Source: Dendrocalamus latiflorus (taxonomy: Eukaryota > Streptophyta > Magnoliopsida > Poales > Poaceae). From it: 64,000 nucleotides of DNA. The notes beneath the pieces are model-generated. The model saw only the letters and a program-made list of their open reading frames with translations, was not told the origin of the DNA and did not search any database. The stretch spans positions 2,714,056-2,778,055 of the forward strand of contig CM029620.1 of NCBI GenBank assembly GCA_017311315.1, written 5' to 3'. The position numbers and the translations under genes are program-made. Shown piece after piece: positions 46,601-58,592 of the stretch. Position 1 is the first letter of the stretch, and each line of letters starts with the position of its first letter.

Positions 46601-47519
46601 CGGTATCAAATACCCAAGAATCAGTGGATGAAGTAGCAAGATTGATCTCTATAACATTTATACCTGGAGAGGAAGTCGTACTTCCCTTCTTCTTCTCAAG
46701 ATCCTCCAAGTACTTTGAGCAGTTCTTTTTCCAATGACCTGATTGCTTACAGTAGTAACAATCTGCATTAGGAGCAGCGCCCTTCTTGACTTGCTTGGCC
46801 TTAGAACTGCTCGTGATCTCATCGGGAGCTAACTTTCTTTTGACCGCGCCTTTCTTGACATTGGGCTTGCCCTTGCCTTTCTGCATCATCATCACATGAT
46901 TGCTGCTTTTCTTAATGCTTTCCTCGGCAGCTTTTAGCATCCCATGCAACTCTGCCAAGGTCTTATCCATGTTGTTCATGTGATAGTTCAGTATGAATGG
47001 CTCAAAGCTCGAGGGGAGCGACTGGAGAATCACATCAGTAGCCAACTCTTGGCTAAGGGGAAAACCAAGCTTTTCCAGACTCTCAATGTAGCCAATCATC
47101 TTAATCACATGAGGGCTGACGGGATTCCCTTCTGCAAGCCTGCACGCAAACAAGGACTTTGAAGTGTTGAACCTCTTAGCCCTTGCTTGGTTCTCAAACA
47201 TACCACGCAACCCCACAATGATATTGTAGGCATCTGTGTTCTCATATTGCTTCTGAAGCTCAGAGGACATTGTGGCAAGCATGAGACAGTTCACATCAAG
47301 GCAATCATTCGTTTGCTTCTCATAAGCTCTCCGTGCAGCCGCAGTAGCATTATCAGGCAAGTCATCAGGATAAGGAGACTCAAGGACATACTCCTTGCGC
47401 TCTTGCTTGAGAACAATTCTCAATTTGCGATACCAATCCATAAAGTTCGTTCCATTGAGTTTTTCTTTCTCAAGAATAGATCGCAAATTAAAAGAACTGG
47501 ATGCGGCATTAGTTGACAT
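43696..47519 (-). pseudogene. gag-pol of C1 (Tork lineage)
   Basis: It starts MSTNAASSSFNLRSILEKEK at 47519. Gag ends with a zinc knuckle CYYCKQSGHWKKNC. Protease has WVFDTGSVAHIC. The integrase finger is HCRLGHINGKRM ... CESCLLGK, and the core has VHSDVCGP, FLRSDRGGEY and WNGVSERRNRT, so Asp, Asp and Glu are intact. Frameshifts follow, in a seven-A run near 45440 and near 45320. Reverse transcriptase lacks roughly 45 residues at about 44840, including the first catalytic Asp, though the YVDDILL box remains. RNase H is present (GYTDASFQTD, STTEAEYIAAS) and the stop is at 43696-43698. It cannot make active reverse transcriptase. Confidence 0.95.
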
Positions 47520-48945
47520 GATCTACAACAAAGAATATGCAAAGTTTAGCACTATGTTTATGTTCATCTTTTATTAAACTATTTAACAAAAGACTCCCAC
47601 TATGTGTTTTGCAACAAAACTCCCTCTAAGTTACATAGTGGGTCAAGATCCTCATTTCACTAATTCCTAGTGAGCTTTGGCATCACGGCTAGAAAACTAG
47701 TGACATGGGTAAGCAACACCTTGCTAATCACATCCCTATGTGACTCTTGCTTGTTGGGTGACATCAATATGCCCCGGCCCCAACCTATGCCCCAAGGTCC
47801 AAAACTGTTTTGATAACCTTGTTAAGTAAACCAAATGCTTCCGCATGTAGATGTCCGACATCTACCCCCAAATAATGATGATAACCGACGGCACTCTACT
47901 TTGGTAGACCTACCATGCGGTGATCATTATCTTTTGGTGCAACATATGGAAGGGCATGAACACCTAATTTTATGAGGGATTCTATCCTACCAAAGCAACA
48001 TATCACAAAAACATTGCATAAGAATAAGATAGATAATATCACAGATAAACACATTTAACTGTGAAGTAGTATGGCCCAAAAAATGGTGATCTCCATCTCC
48101 ATGTAGGTGTAGACGATCTCCATCCTCCACATCACTCCTTTAGGCCACCATGCTTGAAAGCTTGTAACCTCAAAACTAGGCTACTACCTATAATAGCTAG
48201 AAATTGAAGATTACAAAGATAGATTCAAGCATTAAGGTCGACAGCAGGTCATTAAATACAATATAGACAGCTAACAATAGCTGAAATAATCATGACACGC
48301 AGGCCATGAACGAATGTTACATGCATCACATACATCTCATACATTCCAATAAGATATAGGGCCATACTATTCACATCATTCTCTGCAAAAACAAGTTAGA
48401 CGTAGAATCGTATTCTACCTAATGATGTGAACCCAGGACGCTATACAAGGGGGGGCCGCCCCCCGCGGGTTTCAGGGCAGCGCCCTGAACACCCTTCGAA
48501 ATTTACAGATCCAATCTATGAAATCGCAATTGAAAAACTATTCGGCACAACCACCTTATGCTGATCCGAGACATTCTCTAGGACGCTAGTTTTTCCACTG
48601 GGCCGAGGCCATCAGATCCGTAACCTACTAGTATTCGACATAACCACCTTATGCCGATCCGAGACATTCTCTAGGACACTAGTTTTTCCATTGGCCCGGG
48701 GCTATCAGATTCATATCATACTAGTATTCGACATAACCACCTTATGCCGATCCGAGACAATCTCTAGGGCACTAGTAGTGATACAATCTGCGCCTCATCT
48801 AACCCCTATTCACCGATTGATCTCATCAACCCGTGTTACCATCGATTCATCACATGAACCGACTGATCTAGACTGTAATAGATCCAATCTACTACAACCG
48901 CATATCAACATATGCGCTGATCCAGATCGCAAACTAAGCAAGATG
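47520..48945 (-). other. Non-coding 5' leader of C1
   Basis: 1.4 kb between the primer site and the gag start. No gene is seen. It contains a short tandem repeat at 48540-48790 and otherwise unique AT-rich sequence. Confidence 0.8.
48540..48790. repeat. 93-bp tandem repeat in the C1 leader
   Basis: Three partial to full copies of a unit with ATTCGACATAACCACCTTAT and CGATCCGAGACATTCTCTAG begin near 48540, 48634 and 48727, a period of 93-94 bp. Copies differ by several substitutions. Confidence 0.9.
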
Positions 48946-48957
48946 GCTCTGATACCA
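48946..48957 (-). promoter_or_regulatory. tRNA-iMet primer-binding site of C1
   Basis: On the minus strand TGGTATCAGAGC, one base after the 5' LTR end TTCCTTCA. It is an exact match to the initiator tRNA-Met complement. Confidence 0.95.
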
Positions 48958-48958
48958 C

Positions 48959-50372
48959 TGAAGGAACGCGCGTAGGCTACGATAGCAGAAAATAAAAATT
49001 TCTACCGCGCGCACCAGGACATCATGCTAAGGAGGGATCATAGATCGTTACCACTAGACGCGCAGCGCAGCGCAGCGGAAGAAGAGTTGGAGAAGCCGAT
49101 CCAACCACGCGCGTCGAGGTAGTAGTGGAAGTAGCCGATCGTCCCGAACAGATCGTCTCCTCCACGCGATCAACCACACCACGAGCAGATCCAATCTGTA
49201 GATCGTTGATGCCGATCAACGCCGCAACGAGCAGCGCCTCCACCGGTATCCACACGTCCGGGGCTGGAACGCCGATCACGAGTGTACCAGCACTCGCGAG
49301 CGGCTAGGGTTTGGCTCGGGAGGTGGCGGCTAGGGTTTTGCTCGGGAGGAACAGAAGCGTGCATCCCTCAGCCCCCCGCCTCCATATATATAGACCTCCT
49401 CACTTGGGCCTCGTGGACCGAGGCCCAATAGGAGTCTATCCGGATCTCTATCCGAATTGAGCCCACATCCGAATCACATTCGAATTAGTGTTCCAACCCG
49501 TTAAGTGTGCGACCCTGTAGGTTCACGTATACTTGGTCGTGACCCGGAAATGCCTTTCCGGTCACCCTGTTAATAGCGGCCTCTAGCAAGACATATTAAC
49601 CCCAAAGTATACGTAAAGATCATATCGGCTGAACCTGTAATGTTCTCATGTACGAATCCCTTTGCCTCACGATATAGATTAAGCTCAAGGCGAGACCTGT
49701 GTCATCCTCTTAATAGATCAATCACTCTCTCGATTCCGTGATGGATTATAAACTTGTGATTGACTCCTCAATCACATTGGCATGGCCATGCACTTTCATA
49801 ATCCATTACATCGAGGGGCCCAGAGATATCTCTCCCATAAGGAGGGGCAAATTCTATCTTGATCATTCACATCCCACTACATGTTTCATAGCAAACCCGA
49901 AGACTACTTTTATGACTACCCAGTTACGGAGTAGTGGTTAGTAGTCCCAAAATAAGCTAATACGCATGTTGGGAACCATGATGATCTCAGTCTAAGGATT
50001 CCACATAAACACTACTTGAGACCAACTGATGACACATGGAATCTCTGCAGGTCTCATGGCGGGTCTATCCAACATATGTTCACTAACACATGTCCATATT
50101 ATTGATTTGGTATCTCCATACCATGATCCATGAGACATGATCATCAATCAATACATATGCTGATCTTTGAATCATATTTGTTCCTCATATGATATATAAT
50201 CAGGGATCATTTAGAAATAGCAACATTTTGACATTAAGAGTCTCATGAATAAGTCACATACTCATTGATCAATAATGATAATGTCTATTTCAAGGAACAA
50301 ACTAATGCATCATAAACATAGTATGTGATATATATAACATCTCCATGTTGCCTCTAGGGCATATCACTAACA
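48959..50372 (-). repeat. 5' LTR of C1
   Basis: 1414 bp, the same length as solo LTR S2. On the minus strand it starts TGTTAGTGATATGCCC. A TATA-like run is at 49384-49392. Confidence 0.93.
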
Positions 50373-50674
50373 GCAGTTTCTTCTCCTTGAACACTTGCTT
50401 CATCGCCACCATTGTGAGCTTGTATGAGCCTAGTGAGGGCTCCAATATCCTCCCGCAATTGGCGCACATTTTCATCAGCTTGTATCTCCATATTTTGCAT
50501 CTTCCTTGCAATTTGATCAGCAAAAGCATCATGCTTCTCATGGAGTTGATCGAACCCTTGGCGTAGCTCACATTGAAAGTGTTCACGGAGTGCCCCAAAT
50601 TGATATTGCTTGACGAATGCTTGAGTTTCATTTGTCTCACTGCTCTCATCATGGTGTTCTCCTCCACCTGACAT
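50373..50674 (-). pseudogene. N-terminus of a gypsy gag (G3), cut by C1
   Basis: It starts MSGGGEHHDESSETNETQAF at 50674. An amphipathic helix-rich stretch (FDQLHEKHDAFADQIARKMQ, NMEIQADENVRQLREDIGAL) resembles the start of chromovirus-like gag proteins. It runs into the C1 LTR at 50373 after GEETA. The capsid core is not in the window. It is not the missing part of G1: G1 has its own N-terminus at 1889-2223. Confidence 0.7.
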
Positions 50675-51829
50675 GGTTAGCTATGTAAGAAACAAATAGC
50701 TATGTAAAATAATGCTTTATGGAAATCACTCAATCTCACTGTTTTCTCTCCCAAGTAAAGTTCTTACCCTTCCGAAGTGAATTAAAGCCAATAAAACTTA
50801 CACCTGGTAGAAGTGACAACAGCACAGTGATGATCAAGCGAATTTAAGAGTGTTCACTACTTGCACAACAACGGTTATATGGTGGAGCTTGGTATGAAAG
50901 TGTTTATCCTACACAATCTGAATTTCACGATGTTGTAAGATTAAGTAATAATCAAGGCTAGAATACTTTGCCTAAGTGCTGATCCAAAAGATTTAAGTGA
51001 AGTATATGAACGCACATGCAAATATCAATGTGACTCGATGCAAACAAAGGAATGAGCTAACTAGAGTGATACGGGGAGGGGTCTCGATCTTTTCAGTGAG
51101 GAACCGTGGATAGTTGATGCGAAGTAGACGATGTCGCTAGTTGAACACTCGCGCCAATACACGAACCCTCAACTCTTCGGAATACGCCCAAAACACACCG
51201 GATAATTGTTCGTCGAGAGACCACAAACGACGAACGCCAAGTCCCCAATTCCCAATGGAATGACGGCTTGACCTTGAATTGCAGAATGAACAATGGATTG
51301 CCTAGTTCTCTCTCAAAGTCGTCGCATGAACTCTGGTGTTGAAAGAACAAGCAATAGCTATGTTTCAATCTTATGCATAAAATTGGTCTGCCCCTAAAGG
51401 CTGCCAATACAAGGCTTATATAGCCCCTTGGGACGTCCATATGGTCCCCAAACCAAGTACAACTTAACCCTATATGGTTTTGGGTATGAACTCTCACAAA
51501 AAGGAAACTATATTTTTCACCCGTCATATTGTTTTGGTCATAACTTTTTATGCGTGATGAATTTAAAGGTGGGACCAGATCCATTGCGTAACCCTTGAAA
51601 TTATCTTTCCAACGAGTACAAGAACACCTGAATCGGACTCCGTTTGTGAAAGTTATGGTCTTTTTTAATAACTGCCTGTCATGCTGTCCCGAACCGAATC
51701 CGAATTGAATCCTGAGTTGAATCCGAGTTTGAATTGGGTTGAGCACGTGGGAAGTCCGAATTTGGCTTGAAAATCTTATCCAAATCTTGTATTTTAAGTC
51801 CTTGGTCTCCTCCCTTTCGCTCTCCCATG
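50675..51829 (-). repeat. Probable LTR and leader of G3
   Basis: This lies between a pol C-terminus (upstream on the minus strand) and a gag start. It has a TATA-like motif (GGCTATATAAGCC on the minus strand, near 51420) and no coding domain. A partial primer-site-like GTATCA occurs near 51070. Exact LTR ends are not resolved; my estimate is about 51076-51690. Confidence 0.45.
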
Positions 51830-52100
51830 TCTTCATGAGTCATACCTAAGAATACATAAAATACTAGCATGAGGTAGTATTCCAAGTTTATCATTAATTA
51901 AAGGAAACTCCTTAAGAAACAAAAGCACCTGTTTGTTTAAACGCTTGGCTATTGCCCTCGTCATTGGGCCCTCTGGTTCTTGGTTATTCTCATGCATGCT
52001 TGGAGTGGAAGATGTATATGTAATGGGGATGTCCTCATCAGTATGTGCATGACCACCAATAGGAGAAGATATATAAGTGTTAGGGATGCCCTCATCACAC
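51830..52100 (-). pseudogene. C-terminal end of a gypsy pol (G3)
   Basis: The frame has EGPMTRAIAKRLNKQVLLFL and then LPHASILCILRYDS before a stop. A TRA-A-rich tail of this kind ends many plant gypsy polyproteins. It is separated from the integrase at 52110 by a stop and a deletion that removed the rest of the integrase. Confidence 0.6.
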
Positions 52101-52109
52101 TACCTCTGT

Positions 52110-52970
52110 CTAGCCATCGGTTTGTGGGTGACAAGTTGTAGGGAATAACAATTTTATACCAAGTTTGGCCCATAATGTTTTCCAAAAATAACTCATGAAC
52201 TTGACATCACAGTCAGAAACAATTGTCCTTGGCACTCCATGAAGTCTCACGATTTCCCTGAAAAACAATTCAGCTATGTGGGAAGCATCATTGCTTTTAT
52301 GACATGGCATAAAATGTGCCATTTTTGAAAATCTATCAACTACCACAAATACTGAATCCCTTCCCCTCTTAGTTCTTGGTAATCCTAGAAAAAAATCCAT
52401 ACTAATGTCTTCCCAAGGTGCATTAGGTACTGGAAGAGGAGTATATAATCCATGAGGGTTTAATTTGGACTTAGCTTTGTGGCATATGATGCATCGTTGC
52501 ATGAATCGTGTGACGTCTCTTCTCATTTTTGGCCAATAAAAATGGTCAGTGAGTAGTGTGTAAGTTTTCTCCCTACCAAAGTGTCCCATTAATCCTCCTG
52601 CGAGCATTTCAAACCTGTTGTAGTCTCGCTTGAACTGGTCCTGTCGCACCGTCTTTATCTGGGTGGTGCCCTCATGGTAAGCATCGAGGGTCTCCCAGAT
52701 ATCGAAAGCGAACGAAAGATGAGATATGCGGTCAAACTCACTACGACTCAACCCCTGGATGATGATGTTCCTTGCCTTTGCATTCACCTCAACATCAGCC
52801 ATGTTTCCGGCATTGATGTTCTCATCGGCAGGAATAACAAATCGCACCTTCACCTTGCGCCAAATGGCGTACCCCTGAGCCTGGATGTATGTCTCCATTC
52901 GGCTCTTCCAGAAGGGGTAATCGATGCCATCGAAGACGGGCGGCTTGGTCGAGTACTTGTCCGTCGCCAT
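52110..52970 (-). pseudogene. Chimeric frame: Copia gag fused to gypsy integrase
   Basis: A single 286-codon frame starts MATDKYSTKPPVFDGIDYPF at 52970. Residues 1-124 are a Copia gag N-terminus of SIRE type (WKSRMETYIQAQGYAIW, IWETLDAYHEGT). From about residue 125 (near 52595) it becomes gypsy integrase: GLMGHF, CIICHKAK, SMDFFLGLPRTKRGRDSVF (first Asp) and VSDCDVKFMSYFW (second Asp). It ends at a TAG right after HPQTDG, just before the expected Glu. The first His of the zinc finger is lost at the join. The Copia primer site and LTR lie directly upstream. Most likely it is a deletion junction between two elements; no function is implied. Confidence 0.85.
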
Positions 52971-53011
52971 GGCTCTAGAGACCGGTTAAGATCTATTGAA
53001 AAGAGCTAACC

Positions 53012-53023
53012 GGCTCTGATACC
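53012..53023 (-). promoter_or_regulatory. tRNA-iMet primer-binding site upstream of the Copia gag
   Basis: On the minus strand TGGTATCAGAGC lies two bases after an LTR end GATCCAACA. It marks the start of the internal region of a SIRE-type Copia element. Confidence 0.93.
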
Positions 53024-53025
53024 AA

Positions 53026-56000
53026 TTGTTGGATCGAAATGGTCGACAGAGGGGGGGGGTGAATGTCATGTTTTGAAAATTACCTCCGAACGTATTCACA
53101 TGATTTCTCTACTCTCAGATAGCTATGAAAAGCTACGAAGAAGTAGACACACAGCTTACAGAAAACTCGACAAAAGATCAAGCGACTTGAGCGAAGTAAG
53201 AAAGTGAAGACTGCAGAGACACTTAAGAGCCCACAAAGGATGGATTGGCAAGGTAATAAACTGAGCACACTTGCTGCTGGAAAGAGCTGCTAATGCTTTC
53301 CAAAAGAAATGCCAAGAAAAGAGAGCAGCCAAAGCATCAAACTACAGTAAGAATTGAGAAGAAAAACCACCCGGACTGCACACTGGAAAAGCCAAAACAG
53401 CCACCCAAAGAAACTAGCATTGCGCAGGAGAAAGCTAGCCGAGAGAAATAAAAATCTGCAGTGGCCGAACAGCAGCTGCAAGCAGCTAAAAATAGCAGAA
53501 AAATGAAGATCTACTGCTAGCCGAACAGCATAAAAGAAGGGAAGGACTGCTACCTACCGAACACTCAAGATAGCACAATAAATAGAGTACGCTGCCAATC
53601 GTTTTTCTCTGCAGTACAGATTCTTTAGTGCTGGCCGATACATGCAGGGAGCATAGTATTCTATGCCAAACCGACAAGAAGAATCTCTTGGTGCAGCCGA
53701 AACTGAAATCAACAGAAGGAAGGAAATTGAACTTGGCTTCTTAGACCGAGATACTGAATTTTCTTTTACAGAGAAAGCCATGGGGGCAAAGCAGTGAATT
53801 CGGCTACAGAGAACAGGGCATAAAACTGCAGACTGAAGTTTTGCACTGTAATTTCAGAGAGTGCTCAAATCAAAGATATTCGAGAAAAGGAGAAACTCTC
53901 TTCATACCATAAGCTCAAGAAGATATTCCAAATAGACTTGGGATCTTTGGAAACTAGGGATTTCACAAAGAGTGCCACAAAAAAGAAATTTCCCAAAAAC
54001 TGAAAATTATAGAGGATAGCAACAAACACTCAAATTTCCATTTGAACTTTGATCCTATGGCCAAGAAATTATGAGGATAGCTTCTCAATAACCACAAGAT
54101 CCTACAAGCCAAGATTCAAGCCATCTCAAAGAGGGAAACGAGATTTGAGCCAAACCCTAGAAAAACTTGGTAATATTCAGTGAGAAGCATAAAAACTTAA
54201 ATTCCCATCAAACCCTTGAACCTTTGGCCATGAGATTTTGCAGATAGCTAACTAATAGCCGCTGGATTCTACATACCAAGTTTCATGCCTTCTTGCATAG
54301 GGAATCATGATTTGCAACAAAACCCTAGAAGGGAAAATGAAGAACAGAGGAAGCCCAAATGCAAAATCTGAAATTAAAAACTTGTCTCTGGGATTCTAGC
54401 TGACCAAATTGTCTAAAATCATAACCCCATCACAGAGTAACCCATTTTGAGCCTTCCCAACAAGAACCAACTCAAAAATCAGAAAATCAAGAAATTGGAC
54501 AAAACATGAACGAAGAACAGACAGGAGCTCGAACACGAAACAAACTTCAGATTCTTAATTCCATCAAAGCAAGGAATACATATGAGTCCCCATACCACGA
54601 TTGCATGTAGAGGAATGATTACATGAAGGTTCTCAACTCACACACTCTCTACTTCCCCATACATGCTTGGATTGAAGGAACTCCCTACATCCTCACTCAA
54701 GAACACACTCAAGAAACCATCGAAGGAGATACAGAGCCTCTGCCCTCTCCCTGCTCTCAACCACTAAAGAGCCTCACCAACTAAAGCCTAAAGCCAAAAC
54801 AACTCTCTAAAGCTCATTTTGACTAAAGGAAACCCTAGAAACCCTTGGAGAGCATTGAGAGGGCATGCAGCCGCTCCCACCTATTTATAGCCTATGGTTA
54901 ACGGGTCTCCACCCCGTTACGCCCGCTAAGTCCAGCGGAGCCCGCTAGCGCTTGTGCAGCCTCGCGAAATTCCCGATTCGCCCCTCCTGCACCATCCAGG
55001 AAGCTTCCGCGCTCCTTGTCGTCCAAGCCTCGCAACCACCTCGAGTCTCCACCGTCTTTGACACATCCCGACTGTTCGGACCTCGACATCGCCCGTGTCT
55101 AGTCCGGTCACCTCGTGTCTCACCACGGCTCTGCCTCGACGTCCTACAGCCAACACAGACAAGAAACACATCAAATAGCACCGCTCGATACATGAAAGCA
55201 TAAACAGCATAAGAACATCATACGTGCCTATGATGAGGTCCAAAACCTGCCAAATCAACAAAAAATTGCAGGCCGTCTCATGAGAAAGAATTGGTGAGAT
55301 CAGTTTTTTCGCACAAAAGAGATCTTTTTTTTTGTTTTTAACATGTTGTACTAACTCATGCATCATCAAGAGACTAAAATAGCTCAATCTAAGGCTCAAT
55401 AGAGATTCAACGCTCAACTTAGCCTATTTGACATGGCATGAACCATAAAAAGATAGCTCAAGAAGGACTAGACTCAAATGCGAGCATGACAAGTTTTAAT
55501 TCAAGTTGAGCAATTTTAATTAATTTATCATGGCAAAATGCTAGTCTACACATATGAAGTCATGATAAATCGAGCAAATAAGCACAAGTCATGGCAAGGT
55601 GTAAAGCATGGTAAGCATGTCAAAACAGGATAATAATCAAGGCTCAATGTAGTTATACTACAATGCGAAATGCTGAAATGCAAGAAAATCCAGCTCCCCC
55701 TCAACAAGTGATGCAACTTTTAGTTCAAGTTGAGTAATGTCAATATTAAGCTCCAGAAGCTCCCAAATGGACTCCCCCTGAACCAAAGCAATAAAAATCG
55801 AGAAGCCGGCAAAGAAAATCTGAAACAGGCAGTCCTTAAAGCATAGATAAGATATAGAGGAAACTATGGCTCAGACTGACTCTCATCTACCCCATATGAC
55901 TCTAGGACTATTAGCTGGTCATCTAACAAACTAAGGAGCAAACACGTACCCTGTGTACCCGAGGGTGGCCCAACCCTCGCTAGAACCTAGAAGTAGTGAG

Positions 56001-56190
56001 TGAGCTCAACCTAGTGAGAAGAGAAGCAGCTAATAAGCAGCATCCTAAAATCACAAGAAGTCTAAACAACTAGACATGAAGACCACTCTAACCTATGCTA
56101 GAAGGACTAAACCCAAATGCACCCAAAATGCAATGCAACAGAAAGGAGTAAGGGCATAATCAATATAGTAAAGCAGTAAAGCACAAACTC
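53026..56190 (-). repeat. SIRE-type Copia LTR and 3' region (outer boundary unresolved)
   Basis: The inner end at 53026 (plus strand TGTTGGATCGAAATGG) is firm because the primer site follows. A TATA box (TATAAATA, minus) is at 54882-54889. Purine tracts AGGGGGAG occur near 56185, 55770 and 55700, and one of them should mark the polypurine tract, so the LTR begins between about 55700 and 56190. No gene is seen; small frames around 53080-53780 and 54900-55400 are not recognisable. Confidence 0.6.
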
Positions 56191-56194
56191 CCCC

Positions 56195-58343
56195 TCACAA
56201 CAGCCCATAAGGACAGACCACCCCAAGCTCTCCCCGCAGAGCTGAAAACCTAGAGCTATCCAAAGGCTTGGTGAAGATGTCAGCCAACTGGTGGTCACTC
56301 TCCACAAACTGGAGCACAATGTCACCCTTCTCTACATGGTCTCTAAGGAAGTGATAGCGAATATCGATATGCTTGGTCCGGGAATGCTGCACTGGGTTCT
56401 TAGCAATATTAATTGCAGAAGTGTTGTCACAAAAGAGTGGAACACTGTCGATAACTAACCCAAAGTCCTGCAGGGTCGAGACCATCCAAAGCACCTGACT
56501 ACAGCAACTGGCTGCAGCAACGTACTCGGCCTCTGCGGTGGACTGTGCAACACCGGACTGCTTCCTAGAAGACCAAGAGACGAGAGAAGTGCCAATGAAT
56601 TGGCAAGTGTCAGAAGTGCTCTTCCTATCTATCCTACAGCCAGCAAAGTCTGCATCCGAGAAGGCTCTCAAGGAGAGACAGGAAGAGGAAGAGTACCAGA
56701 TACCATAGTCAATGGTAGCTCGAAGGTACCGAAGAATGCGTTTCACCGCCTGGCGGTGAGATACGCGCGGAGAGGCTTGAAAGCGACCACATAGACACAC
56801 AACAAAGGGTATGTCCGGTCTCGAGGCAGTGAGGTACAAGAGGGAGCCGAACATACTACGATACTCCTTCTGATCAACTGGCTCGCCGTCCTCATCTGGG
56901 TCGAGTGAAGCTGAGGTAGCCATCGGAGTGGACACCGGCTTACCATCACTCATATCAAAGCGCTTCAGGAGGTCTCGAGTGTACTTGCCCTGATGCAAGA
57001 AGGTACCCTCCCGAGTCTGCTTAATTTGGAAGCCAAGGAAGAAGCTCAACTTGCCCATCATGCTCATCTCAAACTCCGAGCTCATGACATCGGAAAACTG
57101 GGAAACGAGAGCATGCGAGGAGCCGCCAAAGATGATGTCATCCACATAAATCTGGACGAGCAGAAGATCAGTGCCATGCCGGCGGATGAACAAGGTCTTA
57201 TCTACTTTACCCATCTCAAAACCATGGCTCAACAGGTAGGACTTAAGCCTCTCATACCAAGCTCTAGGGGCCTGCTTAAGTCCATACAGCGCTTTGGAAA
57301 GCTTGAAGACATGGTTAGGGTATTTGGGGTTTTCGAAACCTGGAGGCTATCTCACATAGACTTCTTCCTCAATGAAACCATTAAGGAAGGCACTCTTGAC
57401 ATCCATCTGGTACAGCTTGAAACCCTTAGAAGCTGCAAAGGCAAGCAGGATTATAATGGCCTCAAGCCTAGCTACAGGAGCAAAGGTCTCCTCAAAATCC
57501 AGACCCTCAACCTGAGAAAAGCCCTGAGCTACCAGTCTAGCCTTGTTTCAAATAACCACTCCATCCTCGCTCTGCTTGTTCTTAAACACCCACTTAGTCC
57601 CAAAGACATTGTGACCTCGCGGGGGCTCGACAAGCGACCAGACCTTGTTTCTCTCGAAATTCTCTAGCTCCTCATGCATGGCATTGACCCAAGACTCGTC
57701 AGATAGAGCATGACAAATGTCCTTGGGCTCAAAGGAGGCTACAAAGGCAGAATGGAGACAGAATTGAGACATGCCAGATTTTGAACGAGTGACTCGCTCA
57801 AACAGGTCTCCAATAATCTGCTCAGAAGCATGGTCTTTTTGGATGTGTCTAGGAGGTCCAGGATGAGATGAAGAAGTGGCCTCTACCTCGTGAGCTGACG
57901 AAGTGGGAACAGAGCCACTAGCTCCAGAAGAAGCAGAAGGCATGGGCTGATCTCCCCGAGGTGCGGTGGAAGAAGGCACCTCAGGGGGTGGAGGATGAGT
58001 GACTGGATCAGGTAGACAACCCTCATCTTCATCGTCCTCATCATCCACAAAGATGGGCTCAGACTGCTCTAAAGAACCTGAGATATTGGGCCTAGTCCCC
58101 AGACTGGCCTCGTCGAAGGTCACCTCACAGGTCTCTACCAACTTGCTAGACTCGCAGTTCCAAACCCGATAAGCCCATGAAGAAGACGAGTAACCTAGAA
58201 AGATACCATCACAAGAACGTGACTCGAACTTATCTAGGTTCTCGGACTTCAAAATAATGCACTTGCAACCAAACACACGAAAATGAGAGACGCTGGGTTT
58301 TCGCCCATATCTCAGCTCATAAGAAGTGCGGTGCAAGTGTGCC
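56195..58343 (-). pseudogene. C2 pol: integrase C-terminus, reverse transcriptase, RNase H (SIRE type)
   Basis: On the minus strand the post-integrase region (RYGRKPSVSHFRVFGCKC, SCDGIFLGYSS) leads through an acidic Pro-rich linker to reverse transcriptase (WVNAMHEELENFERNKVW, GTKWVFKNK, QMDVKSAFLNGF, YGLKQAPRAWYERL, catalytic YVDDIIFGGSS). RNase H follows (FSDADFAGCRIDRKSTS, STAEAEYVAAASC) and ADIFTKPLD near the end. Stops interrupt it at about 57545 (TGA) and about 57350 (TAG). Motifs fit the SIRE/Maximus lineage. The solo LTR at 58344-58592 separates it from the integrase core. Confidence 0.93.
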
Positions 58344-58592
58344 TGTTGTGGTTACATACCAAACAGAGAGAGAGATCGTAGTGGAGAGTTGGGAGAGAGT
58401 GATAGTAATGGCCTTGGGTCCCCCCCATGGCCTGTATTCCATATATATATACATGGGGAGTGCTTTTACAATTATACCCTTACATCTGAGTATCCCCTTC
58501 AGGGGCACTTAAGTCATTACACATGGCCTATTCTGGGCCTTATAACCTTCTACCAGGCCTGCTGGGATTAGGTGGGGGCCACCCCTACAACA
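58344..58592 (-). mobile_element. Solo LTR of the T1 family in C2 pol
   Basis: 249 bp, TGTTGTAGGGGTGGCC...GTAACCACAACA on the minus strand, clearly the same family as the T1 LTR. Flanks GTGCC (58339-58343) and GTGCT (58593-58597) match at four of five bases. Removing the LTR and one flank restores the integrase frame (RAHLHRTSYE), which supports this pairing. Confidence 0.9.

Larger units (their letters stand above)
42232..50372 (-). mobile_element. Full-length but defective Tork-type Copia element C1
   Basis: On the minus strand it has a 1414-bp 5' LTR, a tRNA-iMet primer site, a 1.4-kb leader, gag-pol, a polypurine tract and a 1444-bp 3' LTR. The 5-bp flanks are CTGAG (42227-42231) and GCAGT (50373-50377), which do not match. 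The left flank is the T1 antisense gene and the right is a gypsy gag, so the copy may be a recombinant of two insertions or an assembly join. Gag-pol has two frameshifts and a reverse transcriptase deletion. Confidence 0.92.

Noticed and set aside
1..50674. G1 gag (1-473) and G3 gag (50373-50674) as halves of one gene split by a 50-kb insertion
   Set aside because: The solo LTR at 474-1883 has its own CCATC duplication and the G1 frame continues at 1889, so G1 has its own N-terminus; the flank at 50373 does not match.
52110..52970. A new functional gene made from the Copia-gypsy fusion
   Set aside because: The zinc finger lacks its first His, the frame stops before the catalytic Glu, and nothing suggests selection.
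53080..55417. Short frames near the C2 LTR as host genes
   Set aside because: They are in LTR or leader sequence, lack domains and have no consistent coding character.
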